Origin: CAZUQA01 sp964622375
GTDB lineage: Bacteria; Bacillota_I; Bacilli_A; Erysipelotrichales; Erysipelotrichaceae
Assembly: GCA_964622375.1 (NCBI GenBank)
Contig: CAZUQA010000096.1
Location: forward strand, 1-10,082
DNA length: 10,082 nucleotides
Reading direction: 5' to 3'
The translations under genes were made by a program, and so were the position numbers. Each line of letters opens with the position of its first letter. The stretch's first letter is position 1. Below the pieces are notes generated by a model. That model was not told where the DNA came from and did no database searches. It saw only the letters and a list, made by a program, of their open reading frames with translations. Positions 1 to 6,995 of the stretch are shown here, piece after piece.

Positions 1-1285
1 CGCTCTTAAATTCGCCATTACCGATTTCGATTAAGGTGAAGCGTTTATCAATTATCGGGTCAAGATAGCCAAAACTATAAAAGTCGCCGAACTCCGGTCC
101 GGGATGATTAAACTGGCTGATAGAATCAGGGGCATTTTTCAACAATTGATAGTAGGCTTGCAAACCGGCTCTGCCGCTACCAATAACATTGTTCTTCCTA
201 CTGACAAAACCATTAGTATTGAAGGTGTTAATATGTCCGGCGTTGCCCCGAAGATAACTCATTTCAAAACCAAAAATACCGACAAAACTGGCATCGGTTG
301 TTGCGGAAGCAACAGCTTTACCATTTTTCCATACAGCAACATTGGCATTGTGCGTCGCTAAATTTAAGGCTGAGAAGGATTCTGTTGATGGTGCTGAGTC
401 AAAGTATTGACTGTGATCAGTAACGGCGAAGAAGTCTAGTTTCGCTACTCTTTTTGCCCAATCGAAAGCTTCAGACACCGAACCACGGGCATCTGACGAA
501 AGATTGGTATGTGAATGCAATTGTCCAAAATAGACTTTCATTCCGGAATTCTCATTTAGCGTATAAGTAAAGGTCGTTGGGTCACTGTCAGCATAACCGG
601 CCTTGGTGGCATAAGCTACCACTTTCACCGGGAAATCCGCTGTTTCAAACTTCAAGGCGCCATTATAAACCAATTCAGCCCCTGTTGTTTCTCCAACCAC
701 GCCGTAATGTTTAGTTACTTGATATTTTATTGCATCAAAAGTGCCGCTGCTTGATAGTGTCACTTGATCAAAACGACTTAGTTTACTGCCTGTTGGCAGG
801 CTCGCCTGGACATTGGCAAGTTTTGCCCAGGTATAATTGAAAGTGCTGATTGCACTATATTCGTCATCCTTAAAGGCTACTGCCTTTACTATTAAGACGG
901 TACCGGTAAACTCGATAGGACTGTTATAGAGCGTTGAGGTAGCATCAGGGTCTGAACCATCTAAGCTATAGTAAATTTCAGCATCGGAAGTTTCACAACT
1001 CAAACTGATAAAGCTTCCCAAAATTAAGGTACCGGAGGGATAATTGGCTTGCGGAGCGCTAAGTTCCGTAAATTCAGGGTTCTCCCCCTCTAGCAATAAT
1101 AAACTTCTTTCATCAGTTTTTAGGCTAAAGGCAGAATTGTCAAAACCTGTAGCGGAAAGCTGAGTTTTCGCTTCTATACCCACAAAAGTTGTACTGCAAA
1201 GCAACACAACTGCTGCTGAAACATTACTGATTTTCCTGAAAAATTTCATAAACTTGGAACTTGCTGACTCTTTATCTGTCTTCAT
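1..1285 (-). CDS. Exported PHP-domain metallohydrolase (CehA/McbA-like) with Fn3-associated repeats, C-terminus missing
   Basis: The frame stays open from an ATG at 1285 to the left edge, giving 428 visible residues with no stop. A purine-rich site (AAAGGGG, 1293-1299) sits about 7 nt upstream of the ATG; a second Met at residue 13 is less well placed. Residues 11-39 look like a Sec signal peptide (KFMKFFRK, then a hydrophobic stretch ending GIEA). Residues about 80-155 and 158-243 resemble two tandem chitobiase/Fn3-associated modules; the first contains YYSLDGSDP. From residue 249 a PHP phosphoesterase domain follows, with metal-binding motifs HSH (257-259), TDH (289-291), GFE (339-341), GH (350-351) and NHP (393-395). 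The family hydrolyses phosphoesters or other bonds with bound metals. The secreted form with adhesive modules suggests an extracellular or cell-surface substrate, which is unknown. The family call is firm; the substrate is not. Confidence 0.85.
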   Translation of the reverse strand, partial: MKTDKESASSKFMKFFRKISNVSAAVVLLCSTTFVGIEAKTQLSATGFDNSAFSLKTDERSLLLLEGENPEFTELSAPQANYPSGTLILGSFISLSCETSDAEIYYSLDGSDPDATSTLYNSPIEFTGTVLIVKAVAFKDDEYSAISTFNYTWAKLANVQASLPTGSKLSRFDQVTLSSSGTFDAIKYQVTKHYGVVGETTGAELVYNGALKFETADFPVKVVAYATKAGYADSDPTTFTYTLNENSGMKVYFGQLHSHTNLSSDARGSVSEAFDWAKRVAKLDFFAVTDHSQYFDSAPSTESFSALNLATHNANVAVWKNGKAVASATTDASFVGIFGFEMSYLRGNAGHINTFNTNGFVSRKNNVIGSGRAGLQAYYQLLKNAPDSISQFNHPGPEFGDFYSFGYLDPIIDKRFTLIEIGNGEFKS

Positions 1286-1309
1286 ATCTATTCCCCTTTA
1301 CAATTATAC

Positions 1310-1323
1310 CAATTAGCTAATTG
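1310..1323. promoter_or_regulatory. Perfect 14-bp palindrome in the PHP gene upstream region
   Basis: CAATTAGCTAATTG reads the same on both strands and lies 25-38 bp before the PHP-protein start codon. It falls between a TTGGCA-like hexamer (minus strand, 1333-1338) and the Shine-Dalgarno site, where a repressor would act. A minus-strand TGGTATAAT (1303-1311) abuts it and shares two bases. That -10-like match would start transcription inside the ribosome-binding site, so the exact promoter is uncertain. No regulator family is recognised from this short AT-rich palindrome. Confidence 0.3.
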
Positions 1324-1371
1324 CTTTTGTAATGCCAATTTTAGTAAAAATTCCTTAACTGTCTTTTTTAA

Positions 1372-3234
1372 CTATTCTCCGCTCTTTACGGGTTTGAAAG
1401 CTTCGACGCCGTGCTTACATAAAGGACAGATGAAATCTGCCGGCAGCTCTTCACCTTCATAAACATAGCCACAAATCTGACAGACATAAGCCTTTTTATC
1501 TTCCACAGTGATGCCGGGTTTCGGCTTAATATTATCAAAATAGTACTGGTAAGTCACACTCGGTGCCCCTGATACCACAAAAGCTTGATTTACTTCAGCG
1601 ACAAACAAAGAGTGACTACCGTAGTCCTCGATATTGAGTACTTTTGCCGCCATAACGGCATTAACATAGTTGTTCAAATAACGTACACCGTTTTCACAAC
1701 GCAGTTCCGGTACTTCGTTAAACTTTTTAATGTCACGACCGCTATTAAAACCGTATTCCACAAATAACGAAAAAGGCACAGTTTCATTCAATACCGAAAG
1801 ACAAAACTGTTTTGAATTGACGATCATGTCATGAGTCAAATTGCTTTTATTTACCGCTATAGTGATTCGTAAAGGCTTTTCTGTTATTTGCGTTACCGTA
1901 TTTATAATGCAAGCATTATCAACTCCCTGATCCCGAGCGCTTAACACAAATAAGCCATACGAGAGCTTAAACATAGCTTGGTAATCGATCGCCGAATTGT
2001 TAGCTGGGCTAACGGTTGCGGTTTTGTCAGTGGCACTTTTAAGCGAAGCAATCAACTCTGTAGCCAGAGCAGTTATCAGTGTTAATTCTTCAGTTTTCAA
2101 GCTCGATTTGATGCTCAGGGTGTTTTCCAGAAAAGTAAGATTTTTACATTTCTCAAGCTTAGCTTTGATTAAGGCGCCACTGGTTGCTGCCCAACTACCG
2201 TTTTCGATTATCGCCACAGTGCGATTCTGCAGATTGTGCGCCACCAAATCATTAAGCAATTCCTCCATCGTGATAAATATTCCGGCATTGTAGGTTGTTG
2301 AGGCAAAGACCAAGTGACTCCAATAAAAAGTTGCCGCCACAATTTCCGATAAAGGGGTAACAGATACATCAAACATGGCAGTTTTAATGCCATTGTCCCG
2401 CAGTTGACAGGCTAGTATCTCGGCGGCATTTTCCGTATTGCCGTAAACTGAGGCATAGGCAATTAATACACCCGGCTGTTCAGCTTGGTAATTGCACCAT
2501 AATTGGTATTTGCTGATGATGGTCTGTAGTTTTTGCCGCCAGACAAAACCGTGCAACGGGCAGATCATTTTGATCGCCAATTGAGCGGTTTTCTTTAACA
2601 GGGCGTAAACCTGATTGCCGTACTTCCCGACAATATTGCCGTAATAACGCCGAGCTTCATCCAGGTAGTCTTTTTCAAAGTTCACTTCATCAGCGAACAA
2701 AGCGCCATTTAATGCGCCAAAACAACCGAAAGCGTCAGCGGAAAATAGTATTTTGTCACTGCTGTCATAGGTCATCATCACTTCCGGCCAATGGACCATC
2801 GGCGCCATGATGAAATAGAGATTATGCTTTCCGCAATTTAGGTTTGAACTCTCATCCACCAGTAACAAGCGCGCACTGATATCAAAGTTAAAAAACTGCG
2901 CAAAAAAGTTCACGATTTTTTGATTAGCGACCACTGTCATTTCCGGGTAGCGTTGTAATAAATCAACGATAGCCGAAGAATGGTCCGGTTCCATGTGCTG
3001 AATAACTAAATAATCCAAGCTACGTCCGTTTAAACTTTCTTCGACATTTTCCAGAAAGCGCGATCTGACAGCTTTATCGACACTATCAAATAAGACGGTC
3101 TTTTCATCCAGTAAAAGATAAGAGTTATAGGAAACCCCTAAAGGGACAGAGTAAACTCCTTCAAACATCGCCAAACGCCGATCGTTAGCACCCACCCAAA
3201 TTAAATCTTCCGTTACTTTTCTGCTACAATACAT
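1372..3234 (-). CDS. Flavodiiron protein (FprA type) fused to flavin reductase and rubredoxin domains
   Basis: This is a 620-residue cytoplasmic enzyme that should reduce O2 to water and/or NO to N2O. The order is a metallo-beta-lactamase-like diiron domain (about 1-250), flavodoxin (about 255-400), an FMN-binding flavin-reductase-like split barrel (about 417-565) and rubredoxin (about 580-620). Diiron ligands are all present: H80-x-E82-x-D84-H85, H148, D167 and H228. The flavodoxin phosphate loop is SVYGNT (262-267). Rubredoxin iron ligands are C585, C588, C603 and C606. The start MYCSRKVTEDL matches the usual FprA N-terminus and has GGGGAAAG upstream. The last two domains together resemble Hrb, the separate high-molecular-weight rubredoxin that feeds FprA in Moorella, so this protein could pass electrons from NAD(P)H to the diiron site within one chain. 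It lies 104 bp after galK with no clear promoter of its own. Confidence 0.93.
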   Translation of the reverse strand: MYCSRKVTEDLIWVGANDRRLAMFEGVYSVPLGVSYNSYLLLDEKTVLFDSVDKAVRSRFLENVEESLNGRSLDYLVIQHMEPDHSSAIVDLLQRYPEMTVVANQKIVNFFAQFFNFDISARLLLVDESSNLNCGKHNLYFIMAPMVHWPEVMMTYDSSDKILFSADAFGCFGALNGALFADEVNFEKDYLDEARRYYGNIVGKYGNQVYALLKKTAQLAIKMICPLHGFVWRQKLQTIISKYQLWCNYQAEQPGVLIAYASVYGNTENAAEILACQLRDNGIKTAMFDVSVTPLSEIVAATFYWSHLVFASTTYNAGIFITMEELLNDLVAHNLQNRTVAIIENGSWAATSGALIKAKLEKCKNLTFLENTLSIKSSLKTEELTLITALATELIASLKSATDKTATVSPANNSAIDYQAMFKLSYGLFVLSARDQGVDNACIINTVTQITEKPLRITIAVNKSNLTHDMIVNSKQFCLSVLNETVPFSLFVEYGFNSGRDIKKFNEVPELRCENGVRYLNNYVNAVMAAKVLNIEDYGSHSLFVAEVNQAFVVSGAPSVTYQYYFDNIKPKPGITVEDKKAYVCQICGYVYEGEELPADFICPLCKHGVEAFKPVKSGE

Positions 3235-3338
3235 CTTCTTTCCCCACTGATCTTTCTTACTTCAAACAAGCTACAATGACTTTAAGACTGCCGCACTAAA
3301 CACTACTGAGACTACTCTCAATTTTTATTGACAATCAA
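3235..3338. other. 104-bp spacer between galK and the flavodiiron gene
   Basis: No gene fits here. On the minus strand there is a purine-rich Shine-Dalgarno region just before the flavodiiron ATG, a short inverted repeat (TGAGA-CTAC-TCTCA on the plus strand, 3307-3320), and hexamers resembling -35 boxes without a good -10 partner. No GC-rich hairpin followed by a U-run is present, so read-through from galK is possible. Confidence 0.4.
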
Positions 3339-4619
3339 CTAAATTACTCTTATGCCACCAAAAGGTCGAATAGCGAGAAAATGACAACTACCTGCTCCAA
3401 AAACCGCTTCTAATTCGGCGCTATATTGTTCCGCCAGCTCTTGCGGTACATAGGCTTGGATAGTACCAGCTAAGCCACCGCCATGAACTCGATAGGCGCC
3501 TTGGTCTCCTAATATTTTTTCGCTAAGAGCCAAAGCTAAAGCTAGACCTTGCTCTTGTGGCGTCTTAACACAAAAAACATTTTGCAGATACATGAAAGAT
3601 GATCGCCCCGATGCTTTTACTTTGTCAAAGAACCCTGACAAGTTATTATGCTGCAAATCTACAACTAAAGCCGGGACCCGGCTGTCATCATTAAAGAAAT
3701 GCCAAGCTCGTAGTATGGCTCGATCATCACAAGTAGCCCGTATTGCAGCAATATTATTAAAGAAATCTTCCACTTTAACTTCAACTAAAAACTCTTTACC
3801 AAAAACTTGAGCCACAGCTTTCATGTCGCTGACCATCAGACCGTATTCACTTGAAAGATCCGCATGATTGCCACCGGTATCAACTAAACACAAACGATAA
3901 CCGCTGGCGGCGATATCAAACTCGACTTTTCTCACTAGCGGCTTGTCGTTATCCGCAAAATCAATAAAAACAAAACCGCCAACTGAGCTAGCCATTTGAT
4001 CCATTAAGCCGCAGGGCTTACCAAAATAAACATTTTCACTGTATTGGGCAATTTGCGCGACCTTTACAGGCGATACTTTCTCTTGGTTATACTCGTTATT
4101 CAAAATAACGCCGATTAATACTTCAAAAGCCGCAGAACTGGAGATTCCTGAACCCTTTAGAACAGTCGAGGTACAGTAAGCATTGAAGCCACCGATGGTG
4201 TAACCTTCAGCTTTAAATTTGCCACAGACCCCCCGTATTAAAGCGGCTGTAGTAAACTTTTCCTCTTCTTTAATCGCTAAATCACTTAAGTCGAGCACCG
4301 GTACTTCATAACCTTCAGAAACCATGGTTACTAAATTGTCCGAAGTTTTAGCTACTACGGCTAAAGCGTCCATGTTGACTGCCGCCGCTAAAACTTTGCC
4401 ATGTTGGTGGTCGGTGTGATTGCCTCCGACTTCAGTTCTTCCCGGAGCAGAATAAATAGCGACATCGGCATTACCATATAATTCTTCAAAAGCCGTCAAA
4501 GCAGCACAATAACGTTCCACCACCGTAGAAAGCTCGGCATCGGATACTACGTAGACCGCTTTTAAACGCTGGTTGAAAAACCCGGTAAGTAAATTCTCCT
4601 TTAAAAGCCGCAGATCCAT
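3339..4619 (-). CDS. galK: Galactokinase
   Basis: This 426-residue GHMP-family kinase should phosphorylate galactose to galactose-1-phosphate with ATP, the first committed step of the Leloir pathway, in the cytoplasm. The galactokinase signature at residues 60-74 (GRTEVGGNHTDHQHG) is the variant common in anaerobic Bacillota rather than the GEHTDY form. The ATP-binding GHMP motif is at 155-164 (KGSGISSSAA), the probable catalytic Asp is D207 in CGLMDQ, and the third motif is HGGGLAGT (379-386). Length is slightly above the usual 380-400. A strong Shine-Dalgarno site (AAAGGAGA) ends 6 nt before the ATG. The gene starts 11 nt after the thioredoxin stop, so the two are probably cotranscribed. 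No galT, galE or sugar transporter is in view. A related sugar kinase is possible but less likely. Confidence 0.92.
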   Translation of the reverse strand: MDLRLLKENLLTGFFNQRLKAVYVVSDAELSTVVERYCAALTAFEELYGNADVAIYSAPGRTEVGGNHTDHQHGKVLAAAVNMDALAVVAKTSDNLVTMVSEGYEVPVLDLSDLAIKEEEKFTTAALIRGVCGKFKAEGYTIGGFNAYCTSTVLKGSGISSSAAFEVLIGVILNNEYNQEKVSPVKVAQIAQYSENVYFGKPCGLMDQMASSVGGFVFIDFADNDKPLVRKVEFDIAASGYRLCLVDTGGNHADLSSEYGLMVSDMKAVAQVFGKEFLVEVKVEDFFNNIAAIRATCDDRAILRAWHFFNDDSRVPALVVDLQHNNLSGFFDKVKASGRSSFMYLQNVFCVKTPQEQGLALALALSEKILGDQGAYRVHGGGLAGTIQAYVPQELAEQYSAELEAVFGAGSCHFLAIRPFGGIRVI

Positions 4620-4630
4620 GAGTTTCTCCT

Positions 4631-4930
4631 TTATTTCAACAATTCTTCAATTTGAGTTTTAGCCGCAAAGCCGGTATGGCGTTTTACCATTTCTCCGTTT
4701 TTGAACACTAACAGAGTGGGAATGGAAACAATGGAAAACTGTCTGGCGGTTTCGCTATTACTGTCAGTATCAACTTTGGCAATAACATAACCGGCTTCTG
4801 CCAGTTCTTCCAATATTGGGGCAATCATCTTACAAGGACCACACCAATCAGCGTAAAAATCTACCAGGACCAGTTCATTTTCCGCAATAAAAGTTGCGAA
4901 TTCTTCATCAGTTATATAATGCAGTGACAT
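4631..4930 (-). CDS. trxA: Thioredoxin
   Basis: This is a 99-residue single-domain thioredoxin, slightly shorter than the usual 105-110. The redox motif WCGPCK has its cysteines at residues 30 and 33, preceded by VDFYADW. The conserved cis-proline is in SIPT (P71), followed by the typical FKNGE strand-turn and a GF motif near the C-terminus. It reduces disulfides in cytoplasmic proteins, normally recharged by thioredoxin reductase, which is not in the window. There is no signal peptide or extra domain. AAAGGAAG lies about 7 nt before the ATG. It is the first gene of a likely trxA-galK unit driven by the promoter near 5005-5033. The family is certain; whether this is the main housekeeping thioredoxin cannot be told. 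Confidence 0.95.
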   Translation of the reverse strand: MSLHYITDEEFATFIAENELVLVDFYADWCGPCKMIAPILEELAEAGYVIAKVDTDSNSETARQFSIVSIPTLLVFKNGEMVKRHTGFAAKTQIEELLK

Positions 4931-5004
4931 ATCTAACTTCCTTTCATATACTTCTATATCTTGATATTACACACGAAAAGCTACAAAAAAATCTTTCCTT
5001 ATAT

Positions 5005-5033
5005 ATTATACTAAACACTCTTGTAATCATGAA
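5005..5033 (-). promoter_or_regulatory. Probable sigma-70 promoter for trxA-galK
   Basis: On the minus strand a perfect TATAAT occupies 5005-5010. Seventeen bases upstream lies TTCATG (5028-5033), a weak match to TTGACA. Transcription would begin near 4998, giving a leader of about 67 nt before trxA. The -10 box is convincing. The weak -35 suggests either modest strength or help from a regulator; a 7-bp inverted repeat surrounds it. Confidence 0.5.
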
Positions 5034-5039
5034 GTGTTT
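5013..5039. repeat. Inverted repeat AAACACT-N13-AGTGTTT around the trxA -35 region
   Basis: Two perfect 7-bp arms (5013-5019 and 5033-5039) are separated by 13 bases and enclose the proposed -35 hexamer of the trxA promoter. Centre-to-centre arm spacing is 20 bp, about two helical turns, which suits a dimeric regulator. There is no U-run, so it is not a terminator. No known operator consensus is recognised, and chance similarity in AT-rich DNA remains possible. Confidence 0.3.
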
Positions 5040-5079
5040 TTGATGTTTTTGTGGAACAATTTTTCAACAAATTAGTATT

Positions 5080-5097
5080 ATGTTAAACTGTTAACAT
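5080..5097. promoter_or_regulatory. Rex-like palindromic operator candidate
   Basis: ATGTTAA-ACTG-TTAACAT is a perfect 7-bp inverted repeat with a 4-bp centre. The consensus for the redox repressor Rex, which senses NADH/NAD+, is TTGTTAA-N4-TTAACAA, so only the outermost base of each arm differs. The site is about 150 bp before the trxA start and about 50 bp upstream of its -35 box, farther than a typical repressor site. It also overlaps the last codons and stop of the coding remnant, so the match could be fortuitous. Confidence 0.35.
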
Positions 5098-5463
5098 TTT
5101 TAGGGCTGTTTTATTAGCAAGCCCTTTGCATACACTAGGAAATATTGTATTGACCAATGCTTTCCAAAGTGTTTCAGAATATGCTTTTTCCTGTATTATA
5201 TCCAGCTCTTCATCAGTAGTATCGAATTCTAAAGACAATTGATTGGCAATATTATTTAATGTCCATTGTCTGATAGTTGTATAGTTGTTGTTTTCGTTTA
5301 GTCATTCGATTTTGTATTGTTTTCCTATGCTTGAATCAGGTGGAATCATGAAAAATTTTACCTGAAAATTTTCACATTGGCATTCACTTGTTTTTGATCT
5401 AGCATTAAAAAGAGCTACAGGATTTATTAAATCTTCATGCGTTTTAAATTCTTGTAATCTCCA
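5083..5463 (-). pseudogene. Interrupted coding remnant of unrecognised protein
   Basis: One minus-strand frame stays open from 5463 to a TAA at 5083-5085 except for a single TGA at 5302-5304. The 53 residues before the TGA and the 72 after it have protein-like composition (for example FMIPPDSSIGKQYKIE, then LNENNNYTTIRQWTL), and the TGA falls where a Trp codon would fit (KIE[W]LNE). No start codon with a ribosome-binding site opens the frame, and its upstream end overlaps the last 37 bp of the aldehyde dehydrogenase gene, so this looks like the C-terminal remainder of a decayed gene. Elsewhere in the window Trp is TGG, which argues against TGA recoding. It is visibly more AT-rich than the flanking genes, which suggests a foreign origin. 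I do not recognise the family. True homology may begin inside the given limits. Confidence 0.5.
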
Positions 5464-6788
5464 TTATAAGGCCTAAATCGCATTTGAAAATCCCATTTTA
5501 ATTTCCTTTTCAGTATCGTGGTTGGTCGACAAAAGGTGGTAAACCCGTAGTAACCGTGATAATGCCCAATACCACTGCTACCGACACCGCCGAAAGGTGC
5601 ATTATTACTGGCAATATGTAATAGTGTATCGTTAATGCAAACCCCACCACTGGGAAAATCATTAAGCAAATCATTAATAAAACTTTGATTATTGCTGAAG
5701 ATATACATTGCTAAAGGATCGGGGTTTACATTGAGATATTTTAACAATTCATCATAATCCGTATACACCACCAAAGGCCATAAAGGCCCGAATATCTCCT
5801 GGTGCAAAGCCGGATGCTTCCAAGTATCAGGAACAACAAGACTCAATTCCATTTTGAGTCGATTATCGTCGAAGCCCCCACCAAAAATCAGTTTGCTGTC
5901 TGCTAAATAAGATTTAACCCGGAAATAAGCTTCTTCATTTATCAGCTTTGGCCAAGTCGGATCTTCTAGTTCATTAACCATCTGCTTTTTTTCGGCGATT
6001 AAAGCTGCCGTGAAATCCTTAAGCACCTTTTTGTTTACCAGTAAATAGTCAGGGGCAATACAGGTTTGTCCGGCATTCATAAGCTTGCCAAAGAGAATAC
6101 GTCTAGCAGCCACCCTAACATCAATTTTGTCATCGACGATACAGGGACTCTTGCCACCAAGCTCTAAAGTTACCGGAGTAAAATTTTCCGCTGCTTTCTT
6201 CATCACCATTTGCCCGGTTTTTTGGCTACCGGTAAAGAAGATGTAATCGTATTTTTCTTGTAACAACTGGTCACGATTCTCCTGATTACCCACAATCACA
6301 GCCACATTGTCGCAAAAGTTGCTGCTAGCAATCAAATCTCTAAGACAAGCGGCAATCGTCGGTGTTTCTTTAGAAAAACGCAATAAGACACAATTTCCGG
6401 CAGCTAAAGCGGAAATCAACGGTACTAAAGACAACAGCAAGGGATAGTTAAAAGGTACCATAATTAAGACAACACCATAAGCTTGTTTCTCAACCTGATA
6501 CACTCCTAAAGACAATAAAGAATAGAACTTCTTGGTTTTTTGCCAAGAAACTGTCTTTTTTATGGCTTGATTTAAGGCGCTGTAAACCTGTGACAATTCA
6601 CTGAGATAGCTCTCATAAAAACACTTAGCCAAATCAACGCTCAATGCGTCCAGCAACTTCTCTTCGTTAGCTGTCAATACGCGGCGTAAATCGCGAAGCC
6701 TAGCTACCCGGCTGCTTGCATCTTGGCTTTTTTCCTTGACAAACTGGGCCCGTAGCTTTACTACAGCATTTTTTACTTCATCATTCAT
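5427..6788 (-). CDS. NAD(P)-dependent aldehyde dehydrogenase, ALDH3-like
   Basis: This enzyme of 453 residues oxidises aldehydes to acids with NAD(P)+. Numbering from the chosen Met, the active site has N114 in PFNYP, general base E209 in LELGGKSP, nucleophile C243 in NAGQTC, and E331 in QEIFGP. The sequence NAGQTCIAPDY and the C-terminal GxGHYHGxxGFxTF place it with the ALDH3/YwdH-type group, which often acts on fatty or aromatic aldehydes. The usual cofactor-contacting KPSE is replaced by RFSK (about 137-140). The ATG at 6788 is preferred over the upstream one at 6809 because TGGAG lies 7 nt before it and MNDEVK resembles family N-termini. This start overlaps the upstream HMA gene stop by 8 nt, which points to translational coupling. 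Substrate and cofactor preference are not determinable. Confidence 0.9.
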   Translation of the reverse strand: MNDEVKNAVVKLRAQFVKEKSQDASSRVARLRDLRRVLTANEEKLLDALSVDLAKCFYESYLSELSQVYSALNQAIKKTVSWQKTKKFYSLLSLGVYQVEKQAYGVVLIMVPFNYPLLLSLVPLISALAAGNCVLLRFSKETPTIAACLRDLIASSNFCDNVAVIVGNQENRDQLLQEKYDYIFFTGSQKTGQMVMKKAAENFTPVTLELGGKSPCIVDDKIDVRVAARRILFGKLMNAGQTCIAPDYLLVNKKVLKDFTAALIAEKKQMVNELEDPTWPKLINEEAYFRVKSYLADSKLIFGGGFDDNRLKMELSLVVPDTWKHPALHQEIFGPLWPLVVYTDYDELLKYLNVNPDPLAMYIFSNNQSFINDLLNDFPSGGVCINDTLLHIASNNAPFGGVGSSGIGHYHGYYGFTTFCRPTTILKRKLKWDFQMRFRPYNGDYKNLKRMKI

Positions 6789-6984
6789 CGCTAAGCTCCA
6801 CTGCATCATAGCCGCTATCCAGTAAAGCAGTCTTCACTTTAGACAAACACTCCTGGCAGGCTACCAAACTTACGGTTTTAGTAGCCAAATCGATAGTAAA
6901 CTCCACATCAAGCTTATCCAGCTCCGCGGCGATTCTGGTAACACAATGTTCACAACTCAACGCTTCAATCAACAGTTTCTTCAT
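6781..6984 (-). CDS. copZ: Small HMA-fold metal-binding protein, CopZ-like copper chaperone
   Basis: This 67-residue protein fits the heavy-metal-associated ferredoxin-like fold. The metal-binding pair is C11-x-x-C14 (SCEHC) at the usual place after the first strand, but the customary Gly-Met before it is replaced by Ala-Leu. A second pair, C43-x-x-C46 (ACQEC), sits where most relatives have none. The gene begins 11 nt after the copA stop, with a GGGGG-rich Shine-Dalgarno site between them, and ends overlapping the aldehyde dehydrogenase start. From position and fold it probably carries Cu(I) to the neighbouring ATPase or buffers cytosolic copper. The extra CxxC could raise copper capacity or serve a redox or zinc role. 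The fold is firm and the chaperone function is inferred. Confidence 0.8.
   Translation of the reverse strand: MKKLLIEALSCEHCVTRIAAELDKLDVEFTIDLATKTVSLVACQECLSKVKTALLDSGYDAVELSDE
6796..6800 (-). promoter_or_regulatory. Shine-Dalgarno site deciding the aldehyde dehydrogenase start
   Basis: TGGAG on the minus strand, inside the end of the HMA gene, is followed by 7 bases and the ATG at 6788. The upstream in-frame ATGs at 6809 and 6806 have only a weak GGATA-like sequence before them, so the downstream start is better supported. Confidence 0.6.
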
Positions 6985-6995
6985 TTATATCCCCC

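Noticed and set aside
104..361. 85-residue plus-strand open frame
   Set aside because: It lies opposite the well-supported PHP-protein gene, whose catalytic motifs occupy the other strand. It has no recognisable domain.
1303..1311. Extended -10 box TGGTATAAT as the PHP gene promoter
   Set aside because: Transcription would start about 7 bases downstream, inside the Shine-Dalgarno sequence, leaving no proper ribosome-binding site.
3328..3356. Plus-strand TTGACA with 17-bp spacing to TATGCC
   Set aside because: The -10 match is poor and there is no plus-strand gene downstream; it overlaps the galK 3' end.
5102..5126. Possible terminator hairpin (AGGGCT with AGCCCT)
   Set aside because: The stem is only 6 bp with a 12-nt loop, no convincing U-run follows on either strand, and it lies within the coding remnant.
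5302..5304. TGA read as Trp or selenocysteine
   Set aside because: The other genes here use TGG for Trp, the CopZ-like gene uses TGA as its stop, no SECIS-like hairpin is evident, and the frame lacks a start, so decay is simpler.
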